Assembly: GCA_036273455.1 (NCBI GenBank)
Contig: DASUHP010000002.1
Location: forward strand, 1 to 53,058
Source of the DNA: CAIYRG01 sp036273455
Lineage (GTDB): Bacteria > Pseudomonadota > Alphaproteobacteria > Micropepsales > Micropepsaceae
Direction of reading: 5' to 3'
DNA length: 53,058 nt
Part shown: positions 24,520-31,876 of the stretch, in pieces
Layout: every line of letters starts with the position of its first letter
Position numbering within the stretch: the stretch's first letter is position 1
Notes under the pieces: model-generated
Databases searched by the model: none
Seen by the model: only the letters and a program-made list of their open reading frames with translations
Told to the model about the DNA's origin: nothing
Translations under genes and position numbers: made by a program

Positions 24520-25671
24520 ATGAACGCGCTCGACGGCATCAGCGTTCTCGAATTCGCCAATTATGTCGCCGGACCTTATGTGGGCATGATGCTCGCCGAT
24601 TTGGGCGCGGAGGTCATCAAGATCGAATCGCCCGGAGGCGGCGATCCCTTCCGCGGATGGGGCGCTGCCGATTACAGCGCCACCTTCGGATCGGTCAATC
24701 GCAACAAGAAGAGCGTGATCCTCGACCTGAAATCTCAGGAAGGGCGCGCTGCGGCGCTGGCGCTCGCGGTTCGCACCGACGTTGTTATCGAGAATTTCCG
24801 TGCCGGTGCAATGGCCCGGCTGGGGCTCGATTACGACTCGCTGAAGCACGCAAATCCGCGCCTGGTCTATCTTTCGATTACCGGCTTCGGCTCCACGGGT
24901 CCCTATGCGGATCGGGCGGGCTATGACACCGTGGGCCAGGCAATGAGTGGATTGCTCAGTGTGCTTACCAATCTGTCTCACCCGGAGCCGATGGGGATTT
25001 CGCTTTCCGATCATCTGACCGGCATGATGGCGGCCTATGGTGTGCTCGGGGCGTTGATGGCACGGGAAAGAACCGGCCGGGGTCAGCGCGTGGAGACATC
25101 GCTGCTCGCTGCGACGATTGGCTTTCTCGGGGAAAATGCAGCGCGGTTTTTCGAAACCGGCAAACGTCCTACGCGGGAAACGCGGGCCCGTTCGGCGCAG
25201 GTCTATGCGTTCACGGACGTCGACGGACGCGGCTTTGTTGTGCACCTCTCGTCGCCGCCGAAGTTCTGGCAGGGGCTGGCAATCGTCGCCGGTCATCCGG
25301 AGTGGCAGGAGGATCCGAAATTCCGGACGAAAAAGGACCGGCAGGAGAATTACGCTCTGCTGCACGAAGCGCTCGCCGGCGTGTTCTGTCAACGTCGCCG
25401 CGAACATTGGCTCGATCTGCTGCGCGAGCATGATGTTCCGAGCGCGCCGATTTACACGCTGGACGAGGTGTTCGCCGATCCGCAAGTGAAGCATCTCGGG
25501 CTGAAACGCGAGTTGCCGCATCCGAAAGTCGGACAGGTGTCGCTGGTCGGCGGCGGAGTGACTCTGAGCGATACGCCGGCCGAAATCCGCAGCGTGGCGC
25601 CGGCCTATGGTGAGCATACGGACGAAATCCTCGCGCGGATCGCGGATTTTGCTCGCGGGCCCAAGCCGTGA
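24520..25671 (+). CDS. CoA-transferase family III (CaiB/BaiF) protein
   Basis: Transfers CoA between carboxylic acids through an enzyme-bound anhydride. The 383-residue protein shows the family core: GISVLEFANYVAGP at the start, LADLGAEVIKIESP, SVNRNKKSVILDLK, FRAGAMARLGLDY, SITGFGSTGPYADRAGYD and LSDHLTG, whose Asp matches the catalytic Asp of the family. Substrate cannot be read. It begins 17 bp after the frameshifted secreted gene, and its stop overlaps the next gene's GTG by 4 nt (GTGA). It is the first of four coupled genes with a thiolase-like protein, an OB-fold protein and an ABC permease, suggesting activation of an imported acid. Confidence 0.9.
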   Translation: MNALDGISVLEFANYVAGPYVGMMLADLGAEVIKIESPGGGDPFRGWGAADYSATFGSVNRNKKSVILDLKSQEGRAAALALAVRTDVVIENFRAGAMARLGLDYDSLKHANPRLVYLSITGFGSTGPYADRAGYDTVGQAMSGLLSVLTNLSHPEPMGISLSDHLTGMMAAYGVLGALMARERTGRGQRVETSLLAATIGFLGENAARFFETGKRPTRETRARSAQVYAFTDVDGRGFVVHLSSPPKFWQGLAIVAGHPEWQEDPKFRTKKDRQENYALLHEALAGVFCQRRREHWLDLLREHDVPSAPIYTLDEVFADPQVKHLGLKRELPHPKVGQVSLVGGGVTLSDTPAEIRSVAPAYGEHTDEILARIADFARGPKP

Positions 25672-26849
25672 TCCCGCCAGATTCCGGCTTGCGCAACCGT
25701 TGCGCCATCGTGGGTGCAGGCAATAGCCGACTCGGTCAGCTGCCGGGTGTTTCCAGCCTCGATCTTCTTGGCGAGGCGATGGCCAATGCGCTCGATGATG
25801 CAGGGCTTCAACTGTCCGACATCGATGGATTGATCACGCGCGGGCCCGATGACGCTTACTGCCATCACCAGCAGATCGGCGAAAGAGTGGGTGTGAACGC
25901 GCGGTTTTCCACGTCACTCGACAATGGCGGCGCGAGTCAGATCCTGGCCGTGGCACTGGCGGTTATGGCGGTCAATGCCGGCCTCGCCAGCACGGTCCTG
26001 TGTGGTTATGGCCGGAATGCGTGGTCGCGCACGCATTCTTCCACCGCCGCGCGGGTGAAAAACCAGACGAGGCCCGACGATCAGCACAACCAGGAATTCG
26101 GCCCGGAATATGGCTATTTCGGCGCAGTCGCCGCGCATGCATTCGGCGCTCAGCGGCACATGCATGAATTCGGCACGACCCGCGAGGATTTTGCCGAAAT
26201 CGCGGTTGTCTTTCGCGATCACGCGATGGGCAATCCCGCGGCCCAGATACGAAAGCCGCTGTCGCGCGAAGACTATTTCAATGCGCGCGAGATCGTCTCG
26301 CCATTTGGTTTGTTCGACTGTTCATTGCGCAGCGACGGAGCCGGGGCGGTGATCGTCACGTCCGCCGAACGCGCACGCGATCTGAAATCGCGCCCCGTGC
26401 TGATCCGCGGCTTCGGCAGCCACAACAATCTGACTGGCTGGTTTGCCGGCGACAACATGATCCGCACCGCGGCCATCCAAAGCGGCGATGCGGCCTATCG
26501 CATGGCCGGGATTGCGCCCGCCGAAATCGACACCGTGCAGCTTTATGACTGCTTCACCTATATGGTTCTCGTGCAGCTCGAGGATTACGGATTTTGCCGG
26601 AAAGGGGAGGGCGGAGCCTTCGTGCGCAGTGGCGCGCTCCGGCTTGGCGGGCAGTTACCAGCCAACACGTCAGGGGGGCAGTTATCCGAGGCGCATGTCG
26701 AAGGCATGCTCCAGATTGTCGAAGGCGTGCGCCAATTGCGCGGTGAATATCCGAAAGAGCGGCAGGTTCAGAATGCCGAAATTGCACTGATTTCCGGTCA
26801 CGGTGGTAATCAGGTTTGCCACTCAACCCTGATCCTGCAACGGGTATAG
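25668..26849 (+). CDS. Thiolase-like protein (SCP-x/Ltp type) without nucleophilic Cys
   Basis: A 393-residue member of the thiolase superfamily, in the lipid-transfer/SCP-x branch. CAIVGAGNSRLG and LDLLGEAMANAL open the N-terminal half and the family-like ISGHGGNQ stands near the end. Where true thiolases carry the acyl-accepting Cys, this protein reads STSLDNGGASQ, so it should not be a classical thiolase. In steroid degraders, Ltp2 is such a Cys-less relative that works as a retro-aldolase with a DUF35 partner; the very next gene encodes a DUF35 protein. That parallel is the basis for suggesting aldolase activity here. GTG start overlaps the previous stop; 4 bp to the next gene. Confidence 0.85.
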   Translation: MIPPDSGLRNRCAIVGAGNSRLGQLPGVSSLDLLGEAMANALDDAGLQLSDIDGLITRGPDDAYCHHQQIGERVGVNARFSTSLDNGGASQILAVALAVMAVNAGLASTVLCGYGRNAWSRTHSSTAARVKNQTRPDDQHNQEFGPEYGYFGAVAAHAFGAQRHMHEFGTTREDFAEIAVVFRDHAMGNPAAQIRKPLSREDYFNAREIVSPFGLFDCSLRSDGAGAVIVTSAERARDLKSRPVLIRGFGSHNNLTGWFAGDNMIRTAAIQSGDAAYRMAGIAPAEIDTVQLYDCFTYMVLVQLEDYGFCRKGEGGAFVRSGALRLGGQLPANTSGGQLSEAHVEGMLQIVEGVRQLRGEYPKERQVQNAEIALISGHGGNQVCHSTLILQRV

Positions 26850-26853
26850 TGAT

Positions 26854-27270
26854 GTGACGGATTCTGCGCCCGAAAAACCGCTGCCGAAGCCTTCGGCCGA
26901 ATCCTTGCCGTACTGGGAAGGCGCGAAACAGCACAAATTGCGGATGCCGCACTGTCGCGCCTGCGGCCAATTCTGGTTTCCGCCATCGGCGCGTTGTCAG
27001 CATTGTCTGAATGCGGATTTCGCATGGGATGAGGTGTCGGGCGAGGGGCGGATCTACAGTTTCGTCGTTTATCACCGGCTGTATCATCCCGCATTCGAAC
27101 GCGATCTGCCCTATGTCGTGGCGATTGTTGAATTGCGTGAAGGTCCACGCCTGCTGACCAATATCGTCGGCGCGCGATGGCAGGATGTGCGGTGCGATCT
27201 CCCGGTGAAAGTCGTATTCGATGATGACCTGCGCGGCGTCACGATTCCCAAATTCGCGGTTCCGGCATGA
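26854..27270 (+). CDS. Zn-ribbon and OB-fold (DUF35/ChsH2-type) protein
   Basis: A 138-residue protein with an N-terminal helical segment, a rubredoxin-like zinc ribbon (CRACGQFWFPPSARCQHC, four Cys at about residues 34-53), and a C-terminal OB-fold (GRIYSFVVYH, LPYVVAIVEL, VKVVFDDD). This arrangement is the DUF35 architecture that accompanies thiolase-like enzymes and forms a complex with Ltp2-type aldolases. Starts with GTG 26854, 4 bp after the thiolase-like stop, and its own stop overlaps the permease ATG (ATGA at 27267). The pairing with the upstream gene is thus supported by both operon structure and family knowledge. Confidence 0.88.
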   Translation: MTDSAPEKPLPKPSAESLPYWEGAKQHKLRMPHCRACGQFWFPPSARCQHCLNADFAWDEVSGEGRIYSFVVYHRLYHPAFERDLPYVVAIVELREGPRLLTNIVGARWQDVRCDLPVKVVFDDDLRGVTIPKFAVPA

Positions 27271-29012
27271 CCACGGAAGCGGTCCTTCGCGAAGGCGCCG
27301 GCGCCGTTGAATCGTTGCCCGGCGCGCGTATGCGCGCTTGGCGCTTTTCACCACTGGTGCTGCTGCTCATCCTGTTTCTCGCGATCCTGATTGTGCCGCC
27401 GGTGATTTATCTGCTGCGATCCAGCGTGCAGGAAACCAATTTCGACGGTTCATTCGGCGCCTTCACGTCGCGCTATTACCGCGAGTTGCTCAGTACGGGA
27501 CGGCTCGTTCCGGTCATCGCGATATCGGCAGCCTATGCCGGCGGTTCGGCGCTGCTGGCGCTGCTGCTGGGAGGAATCCAGGCATGGATTGTCGAACGCA
27601 CCAATACGCCGCTACGCGGCCTTGTGATGATCGTCTCGATCGTGTCGCTTGGAATTCCGAGCGTGCTGTACACGATTTCATTTCTGCTGCTGTTGGGCAA
27701 AACCGGCCCGCTGAATCAATTCCTGGAGTGGGTGACCGGCACGTCGGATCCGGTGTTCAATGTGTATTCACTCGGCGGCATGATTGTCATTCAGGGGATT
27801 GAATACACGCCGCTGTGCTTCCTGCTGCTGTCCTCGGTGTTCCGTTCCACCGACGCAAGCTTCGAAGAAGCATCGATGATGTCCGGCGCCGGCATCGGCC
27901 AGACCTTTCGCAGGATCACGTTCCGGCTGGCGATTCCGGGAATCGCCGCGCTACTAATTCTGGTGTTCATCCGGGCATTCGAAGCATTCGAGACACCTGC
28001 TCTGGTCGGCCTGCCCGGGCGCGTTCACGTGATGACGAACGACATCTATCAGACCATGCTGGAAATCCCGCCGAATTACGGCGAGGCATCGGCATTCGCC
28101 GCGATCATGCTGGTGATTATGGCGGTGTTGCTGCGGCTGTACGGAAATTTTTCACGCCATGCGGAGAAATATCAGACCATCAGCGGCAAGGGGTTTCGGC
28201 CGCGCGTGATTGCGATCGGACGCTGGCGCTGGCTGGCGTCCGGCGTTCTGGTTGCACTGTTTCTCGCGCTGATTTTCTTCCCGGTCGCCATCACGCTGTG
28301 GGTGGCGCTGGTGCCCTATTATGACGGGATCAATGCGCAGGCGCTGGCGCGTTTTTCCCTGGCCAACTTCCGGACGGTGCTGTTCGAGACGTCCTTTGGA
28401 TCGGCGCTGGTGAATACATTTGTGCTCGGCCTCGCCACCGCGACTATCGTCGCGGCATTCACGGTGCTGTCGGCCTGGCTTGCGGTGCGGCGCCGGCCGG
28501 GCGCCTGGCTGCTCGATCAGCTGGCCAGCGCGCCGCTGGTGTTTCCGGCAATTGTGCTGGCTGTCGCTTATCTGCAATTCGTTCTGAACGTGCCGCTGGC
28601 GCTTTACGGCACATTGCTGTCGATCATTCTCGCATCTGTCGTGCAGTTCATGCCGTTTGGCATGCGCTATTCCTATGCCGGCGTTTTGCAGATCCATCGC
28701 GAACTGGAAGAAGCCTCGGCGATGTCGGGCGCGGGTGCCGCAACGACATTCTTGCGCGTGGTTGTGCCGCTCGCGGCGCCAGCCATGGTGACATGCTGGC
28801 TGTTCGTCTTCCTGATGGTGTCGAAGGCGGTTTCGATTCCGCTGTTGCTGGCAGGACCCAATTCGCAGGTAGTCTCGGTAACGATGTTCGACATGTGGCA
28901 GAATGGCGTCGCCCCGGAACTGGCCGCGCTCGGCATCATCTGGACCGCCGTGATGACCATCGTCAGCACATTGTTTTTCGTGCTGTCGCGCCGATACCGC
29001 CTCTCCGCCTGA
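27267..29012 (+). CDS. Two-domain ABC transporter permease (iron/FbpB type)
   Basis: A 581-residue inner-membrane protein made of two fused permease domains, each of about six helices. Each half carries an EAA-type cytoplasmic loop for the ATPase: EEASMMSGAGIGQTF (about residue 205) and EEASAMSGAGAATTF (about residue 483). This duplicated layout is that of FbpB/AfuB-like permeases for ferric iron and of some thiamine, phosphonate or polyamine importers. It is the fourth gene of the coupled CoA-transferase operon. A matching binding protein is encoded convergently just 3 bp away, but no ATPase gene is near, so the ATPase must lie elsewhere. Substrate unknown. Confidence 0.9.
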   Translation: MTTEAVLREGAGAVESLPGARMRAWRFSPLVLLLILFLAILIVPPVIYLLRSSVQETNFDGSFGAFTSRYYRELLSTGRLVPVIAISAAYAGGSALLALLLGGIQAWIVERTNTPLRGLVMIVSIVSLGIPSVLYTISFLLLLGKTGPLNQFLEWVTGTSDPVFNVYSLGGMIVIQGIEYTPLCFLLLSSVFRSTDASFEEASMMSGAGIGQTFRRITFRLAIPGIAALLILVFIRAFEAFETPALVGLPGRVHVMTNDIYQTMLEIPPNYGEASAFAAIMLVIMAVLLRLYGNFSRHAEKYQTISGKGFRPRVIAIGRWRWLASGVLVALFLALIFFPVAITLWVALVPYYDGINAQALARFSLANFRTVLFETSFGSALVNTFVLGLATATIVAAFTVLSAWLAVRRRPGAWLLDQLASAPLVFPAIVLAVAYLQFVLNVPLALYGTLLSIILASVVQFMPFGMRYSYAGVLQIHRELEEASAMSGAGAATTFLRVVVPLAAPAMVTCWLFVFLMVSKAVSIPLLLAGPNSQVVSVTMFDMWQNGVAPELAALGIIWTAVMTIVSTLFFVLSRRYRLSA

Positions 29013-29015
29013 ACC

Positions 29016-30119
29016 TCAGAGGAAATATCTTTTCAGCAGCGCCTCGACTTTGGCATGCTTGTCGTAAAGCACAGCGTCGGTGATGAAGTTCTCCTTCAGC
29101 CCTGCCATGCGAGGGCTGACCGGTTGCAGCGCCTTGAGCGGTTGTACCTTCTCATTCACAGGAAAATATTGCGCGTCGCGCAATACGGTCTGGCCTTCCG
29201 GCGACAGCATGTAGTCGATGAACAGCATCGCCGAGTGCGGATGCTTCGTCCCCTTCGGGATCATGATGCTGGCAACGGTTGCCGGCATCGGCTGCAGTGG
29301 TTGCGCGGCGACCGGTGCGCCTTTGCTTGCTGCGATCACCGGCAGATGTTCGGCGGTTGTCAGTGTGATTGCATATTCGCCGGCAATCACCCGGTCGATG
29401 AGCGCCTGGGCGCTTCCGGCAAACCCGATCACATTCTGGGCGGCGAGCGCGCGCAAGTAGGCTTCGGCCTTTGCATCCCCCATGGTGATCAGAATATTGG
29501 CGACGAACATATGGGCCCCGGAATCGGATCCGATGCGCCACGCCATCCGGCTCTTCCATTTGAGCTGCAACAGGTCGGTGAATTGCATCGGCTGGGTGCC
29601 GGGCGGCACCAGGCGGGTATTATATGCCGTGCCGTAATAGGAAAAGCGCGTCGCCGCGGTCAGGCCGGTTTTGTCGCGATATTCCGGCGGCGTGTCGTCG
29701 ACGGCGGGCGTCGTGAATGGCTGAAGCAGCCCGCTTTTCATGAAGAGTGGGGCAAGTTCGCTGCCTTCGAGAAGGTCGCCTGAAGGAGCACCGGCGCGCA
29801 ATTCCGCCAGCATTTTTTGCGCGATATTCACTTCGGTGCCGCGCCAGGTCTCCACCGCGATGAACGCATATTTCTTCCGAAAGCCGTCGGTGATTGCCTG
29901 CAGGCCGAGATTGGGAATGAGCGAGGAGTACAAAGTCAGCCGCGCTTCCCGGCGTGCTCCCTGTTCGAGAAAGCTCTGACGGTTCGGCGCGGCATAGGCG
30001 AAAGGCGAAGCCGCCGGTGCGGCAAAGCCGCGCCGCGCGGCGAGGCAAAATCCTGCCGCGAGCGGTGCAATACTCCTCCGGCTCAACTTCACGGACACTG
30101 TTCCAATTTCCCGCATCAT
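29016..30119 (-). CDS. ABC transporter periplasmic substrate-binding protein
   Basis: A 367-residue exported binding protein of the FbpA-like extracellular solute-binding class. The N-terminal Arg-Arg-containing leader (SRRSIAPLAAGFCLAARRGFAAPA) exports it, possibly by Tat. The mature part shows LTLYSSLIPNLGLQAITDGF, WRGTEVNIAQKMLAELRAG and IPKGTKHPHSAMLFIDYMLSPEGQ, familiar in binding proteins for ferric iron and related solutes. It faces the two-domain permease with a 3-bp gap between stops, so the pair is convergent rather than in one operon. Start at 30119 or 30116 (Met-Met). Ligand not readable from sequence. Confidence 0.88.
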   Translation of the reverse strand: MMREIGTVSVKLSRRSIAPLAAGFCLAARRGFAAPAASPFAYAAPNRQSFLEQGARREARLTLYSSLIPNLGLQAITDGFRKKYAFIAVETWRGTEVNIAQKMLAELRAGAPSGDLLEGSELAPLFMKSGLLQPFTTPAVDDTPPEYRDKTGLTAATRFSYYGTAYNTRLVPPGTQPMQFTDLLQLKWKSRMAWRIGSDSGAHMFVANILITMGDAKAEAYLRALAAQNVIGFAGSAQALIDRVIAGEYAITLTTAEHLPVIAASKGAPVAAQPLQPMPATVASIMIPKGTKHPHSAMLFIDYMLSPEGQTVLRDAQYFPVNEKVQPLKALQPVSPRMAGLKENFITDAVLYDKHAKVEALLKRYFL

Positions 30120-30174
30120 GGACTTATGCTGCGATCATACCGGCAGCGCAGGCTGAAGATACAAGGAAATCGGC

Positions 30175-31521
30175 ATGGCCAATCGGATTGATGTTGCCGA
30201 ACTGATTGGTGCACAGCGCTTTGGCGCATTCCAGCTCAGGATCGTGATTCTGTGCGGACTGGTTCAGTTTCTCGACGGCTTTGACACGCAGGCGCTCGCT
30301 TATGCGGCGCCGGCGTTGCGTGCGGCGTGGCACATCGCCCCGCAGGCGCTCGGCCCGGTTTTCGCACTGGGCGCATTCGGGACGGGTCTGGGATCGGTGC
30401 TGCTTGGGCCGCTGGCGGACATTGCCGGCCGGCGCAAGGTGATGATCGGCTGTGTCGCCCTGTTTGGCGCACTGACATTCGTCACCGCATTCCTTACTTC
30501 GGTCGATGCATTGCGCGTATGGCGGCTGCTGACCGGATTCGGTTTGGGCGCGGCGCTGCCCCTGACCTTTGTGGTCGCGAACGAGTTTGCGCCAGGGCGC
30601 TTCCGGGCGCGCATGATTGCGGTGATGGCCTGCGGCTTTGCCATTGGCGCTTTGTCCGGCGGACTGCTTGAAGCGGCGCTCATACCTCTCTTCGGATGGC
30701 AGGCGATCTTCTATTTTGGCGGGGTCGTGCCGCTGCTCGTCGCCGCAGGTTTGTTGCTGTTCCTGCCTGAATCGGTGCGTTTCCTCGCGGCGCGCAATGG
30801 TCACTCCAGGGCGATTGCGGCAATCCTGAAGAAAATCGATCCGCGCCTGGAATTCGCTCCGGATACGGAATTCGTGATCCCGGCAGAAGCGAAGCGCGCG
30901 GGCTTTGCTCCGGCCCAGCTCTTCACCGAGGGCCGGGCCGCCATGACCCTGTTCCTCTGGATTGTCTACCTCGTCACGCTCGGTCTGCTGAACACTCTGA
31001 ATAACTGGCTTCCGGTGGCGATCAATATGGCGGGTCTGCCGGTACAGCGTTCCGTGCTGATGACCACTTTGTTCCAGTTTGGCGGCATCGCCGGCGTCCT
31101 GTCGCTGGGGGCAATTGCCGACCGGATCGGCTATGTCCGGGTGCTGGTCAGCGCCTATGCGCTGCTGGCGTTGAGTATCGCTGCGATCGGCGCGGCCGGC
31201 GGGGCGCCGTTCGCACTCGGTGCTGCGATCGCAGCCACCGGGGTATTTCTGATCGGCGCAAACAACACTCTCAACGCATACACATCGACGCTATATCCGA
31301 CCGTCATCCGATCCACCGGCGTGTCCTGGGGCTCGAGTTTTGGCCGGCTTGCCGGATCGCTGGGTCCATATTTCGCCGGCATATTGCTCGGCGTGCTGCC
31401 CCTCGGCGCCACATTTTTGATCTTCGCCGTTCCGGCGCTGGTGGCCTCGCTCGCGCTGCTTGGCCTGATGCGCACAGGTTCGCGCACTACACCGGAGTCA
31501 CCGGCGCTCATGGCGAAGTAG
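30175..31521 (+). CDS. MFS transporter, aromatic acid:H+ symporter (AAHS) type
   Basis: A 448-residue inner-membrane carrier with 12 predicted helices. The first helix carries FLDGFDTQALAYAAPAL, the DGxD signature of the AAHS group that imports benzoate-like acids. The loop between helices 2 and 3 reads GPLADIAGRRKVM, the general MFS motif, and FLPESVRFL ends helix 6. AAGGAAATCGGC before 30175 is a good ribosome-binding site. It is divergent from the binding-protein gene by 55 bp and convergent with higA. With the CoA-transferase operon alongside, import of an aromatic or similar carboxylic acid for CoA activation is a reasonable guess. Confidence 0.88.
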   Translation: MANRIDVAELIGAQRFGAFQLRIVILCGLVQFLDGFDTQALAYAAPALRAAWHIAPQALGPVFALGAFGTGLGSVLLGPLADIAGRRKVMIGCVALFGALTFVTAFLTSVDALRVWRLLTGFGLGAALPLTFVVANEFAPGRFRARMIAVMACGFAIGALSGGLLEAALIPLFGWQAIFYFGGVVPLLVAAGLLLFLPESVRFLAARNGHSRAIAAILKKIDPRLEFAPDTEFVIPAEAKRAGFAPAQLFTEGRAAMTLFLWIVYLVTLGLLNTLNNWLPVAINMAGLPVQRSVLMTTLFQFGGIAGVLSLGAIADRIGYVRVLVSAYALLALSIAAIGAAGGAPFALGAAIAATGVFLIGANNTLNAYTSTLYPTVIRSTGVSWGSSFGRLAGSLGPYFAGILLGVLPLGATFLIFAVPALVASLALLGLMRTGSRTTPESPALMAK

Positions 31522-31523
31522 CA

Positions 31524-31835
31524 TCAGGCGGCGTGCAGCGTCGGAATTTTTTTGATCTGATCTTTCAATTCCCGCTCGGCGATCTTCAGATCATACGCGA
31601 CCTGCATCCGCATCCAGATTTCGCCGCCATCGCCGAGCAACTTTCCCAGTCGCAAAGCCGTGGACGCTGTGATTGGCTGCTTCTCATTCAGGATGTCGTA
31701 CAGCGTCTGCCGCGAAACGCCGAGCAATCGCGCGATCTCCGTTTTCGTTTTTCCGAGCGCCGGAAAAATGTCTTCTCGCAGCATCTCACCTGGGTGTGTC
31801 GGACGAAGCCCGCGCAGTAGTGGATTTCCTACCAT
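31524..31835 (-). CDS. higA: HigA-type antitoxin, solitary
   Basis: A 103-residue HTH-XRE antitoxin: HPGEMLREDIFPALG at the start, a helix-turn-helix (KTEIARLLGVSRQTLYDIL, about 31-50), NEKQPITASTALRLGKLLG and WMRMQVAYDLKIAE, all typical of HigA. HigA binds and neutralises the ribosome-dependent RNase HigB and represses the operon. The toxin gene normally lies just upstream; here only its last 13 codons remain (31835-31876). GGAGG inside that remnant supplies the ribosome-binding site, and the two frames overlap by one base (TGATG). The antitoxin itself looks intact and could now act as a lone regulator. Convergent with the AAHS carrier, 2 bp apart. Confidence 0.9.
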   Translation of the reverse strand: MVGNPLLRGLRPTHPGEMLREDIFPALGKTKTEIARLLGVSRQTLYDILNEKQPITASTALRLGKLLGDGGEIWMRMQVAYDLKIAERELKDQIKKIPTLHAA

Positions 31836-31876
31836 CAGTGATAATCCTCCAGATCGACATCAACGGGCCGTCTGAG
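31835..31876 (-). pseudogene. 3' remnant of a higB toxin gene (13 codons)
   Basis: Immediately after the GMC gene's TAA (31877-31879), in the same frame, come 13 sense codons reading LRRPVDVDLEDYH, then TGA overlapping the higA ATG. DVDLxDYH at the very C-terminus followed by TGATG is the way HigB/RelE-type toxins end before higA. The rest of the toxin has been replaced by the GMC gene. The piece is short, so homology rests on the ending motif, frame, position and stop overlap together. Confidence 0.6.

Noticed and set aside
29055..29783. 242-codon plus-strand ORF opposite the substrate-binding protein
   Set aside because: Antisense to a well-matched binding protein with signal peptide; composition is shadow-like.
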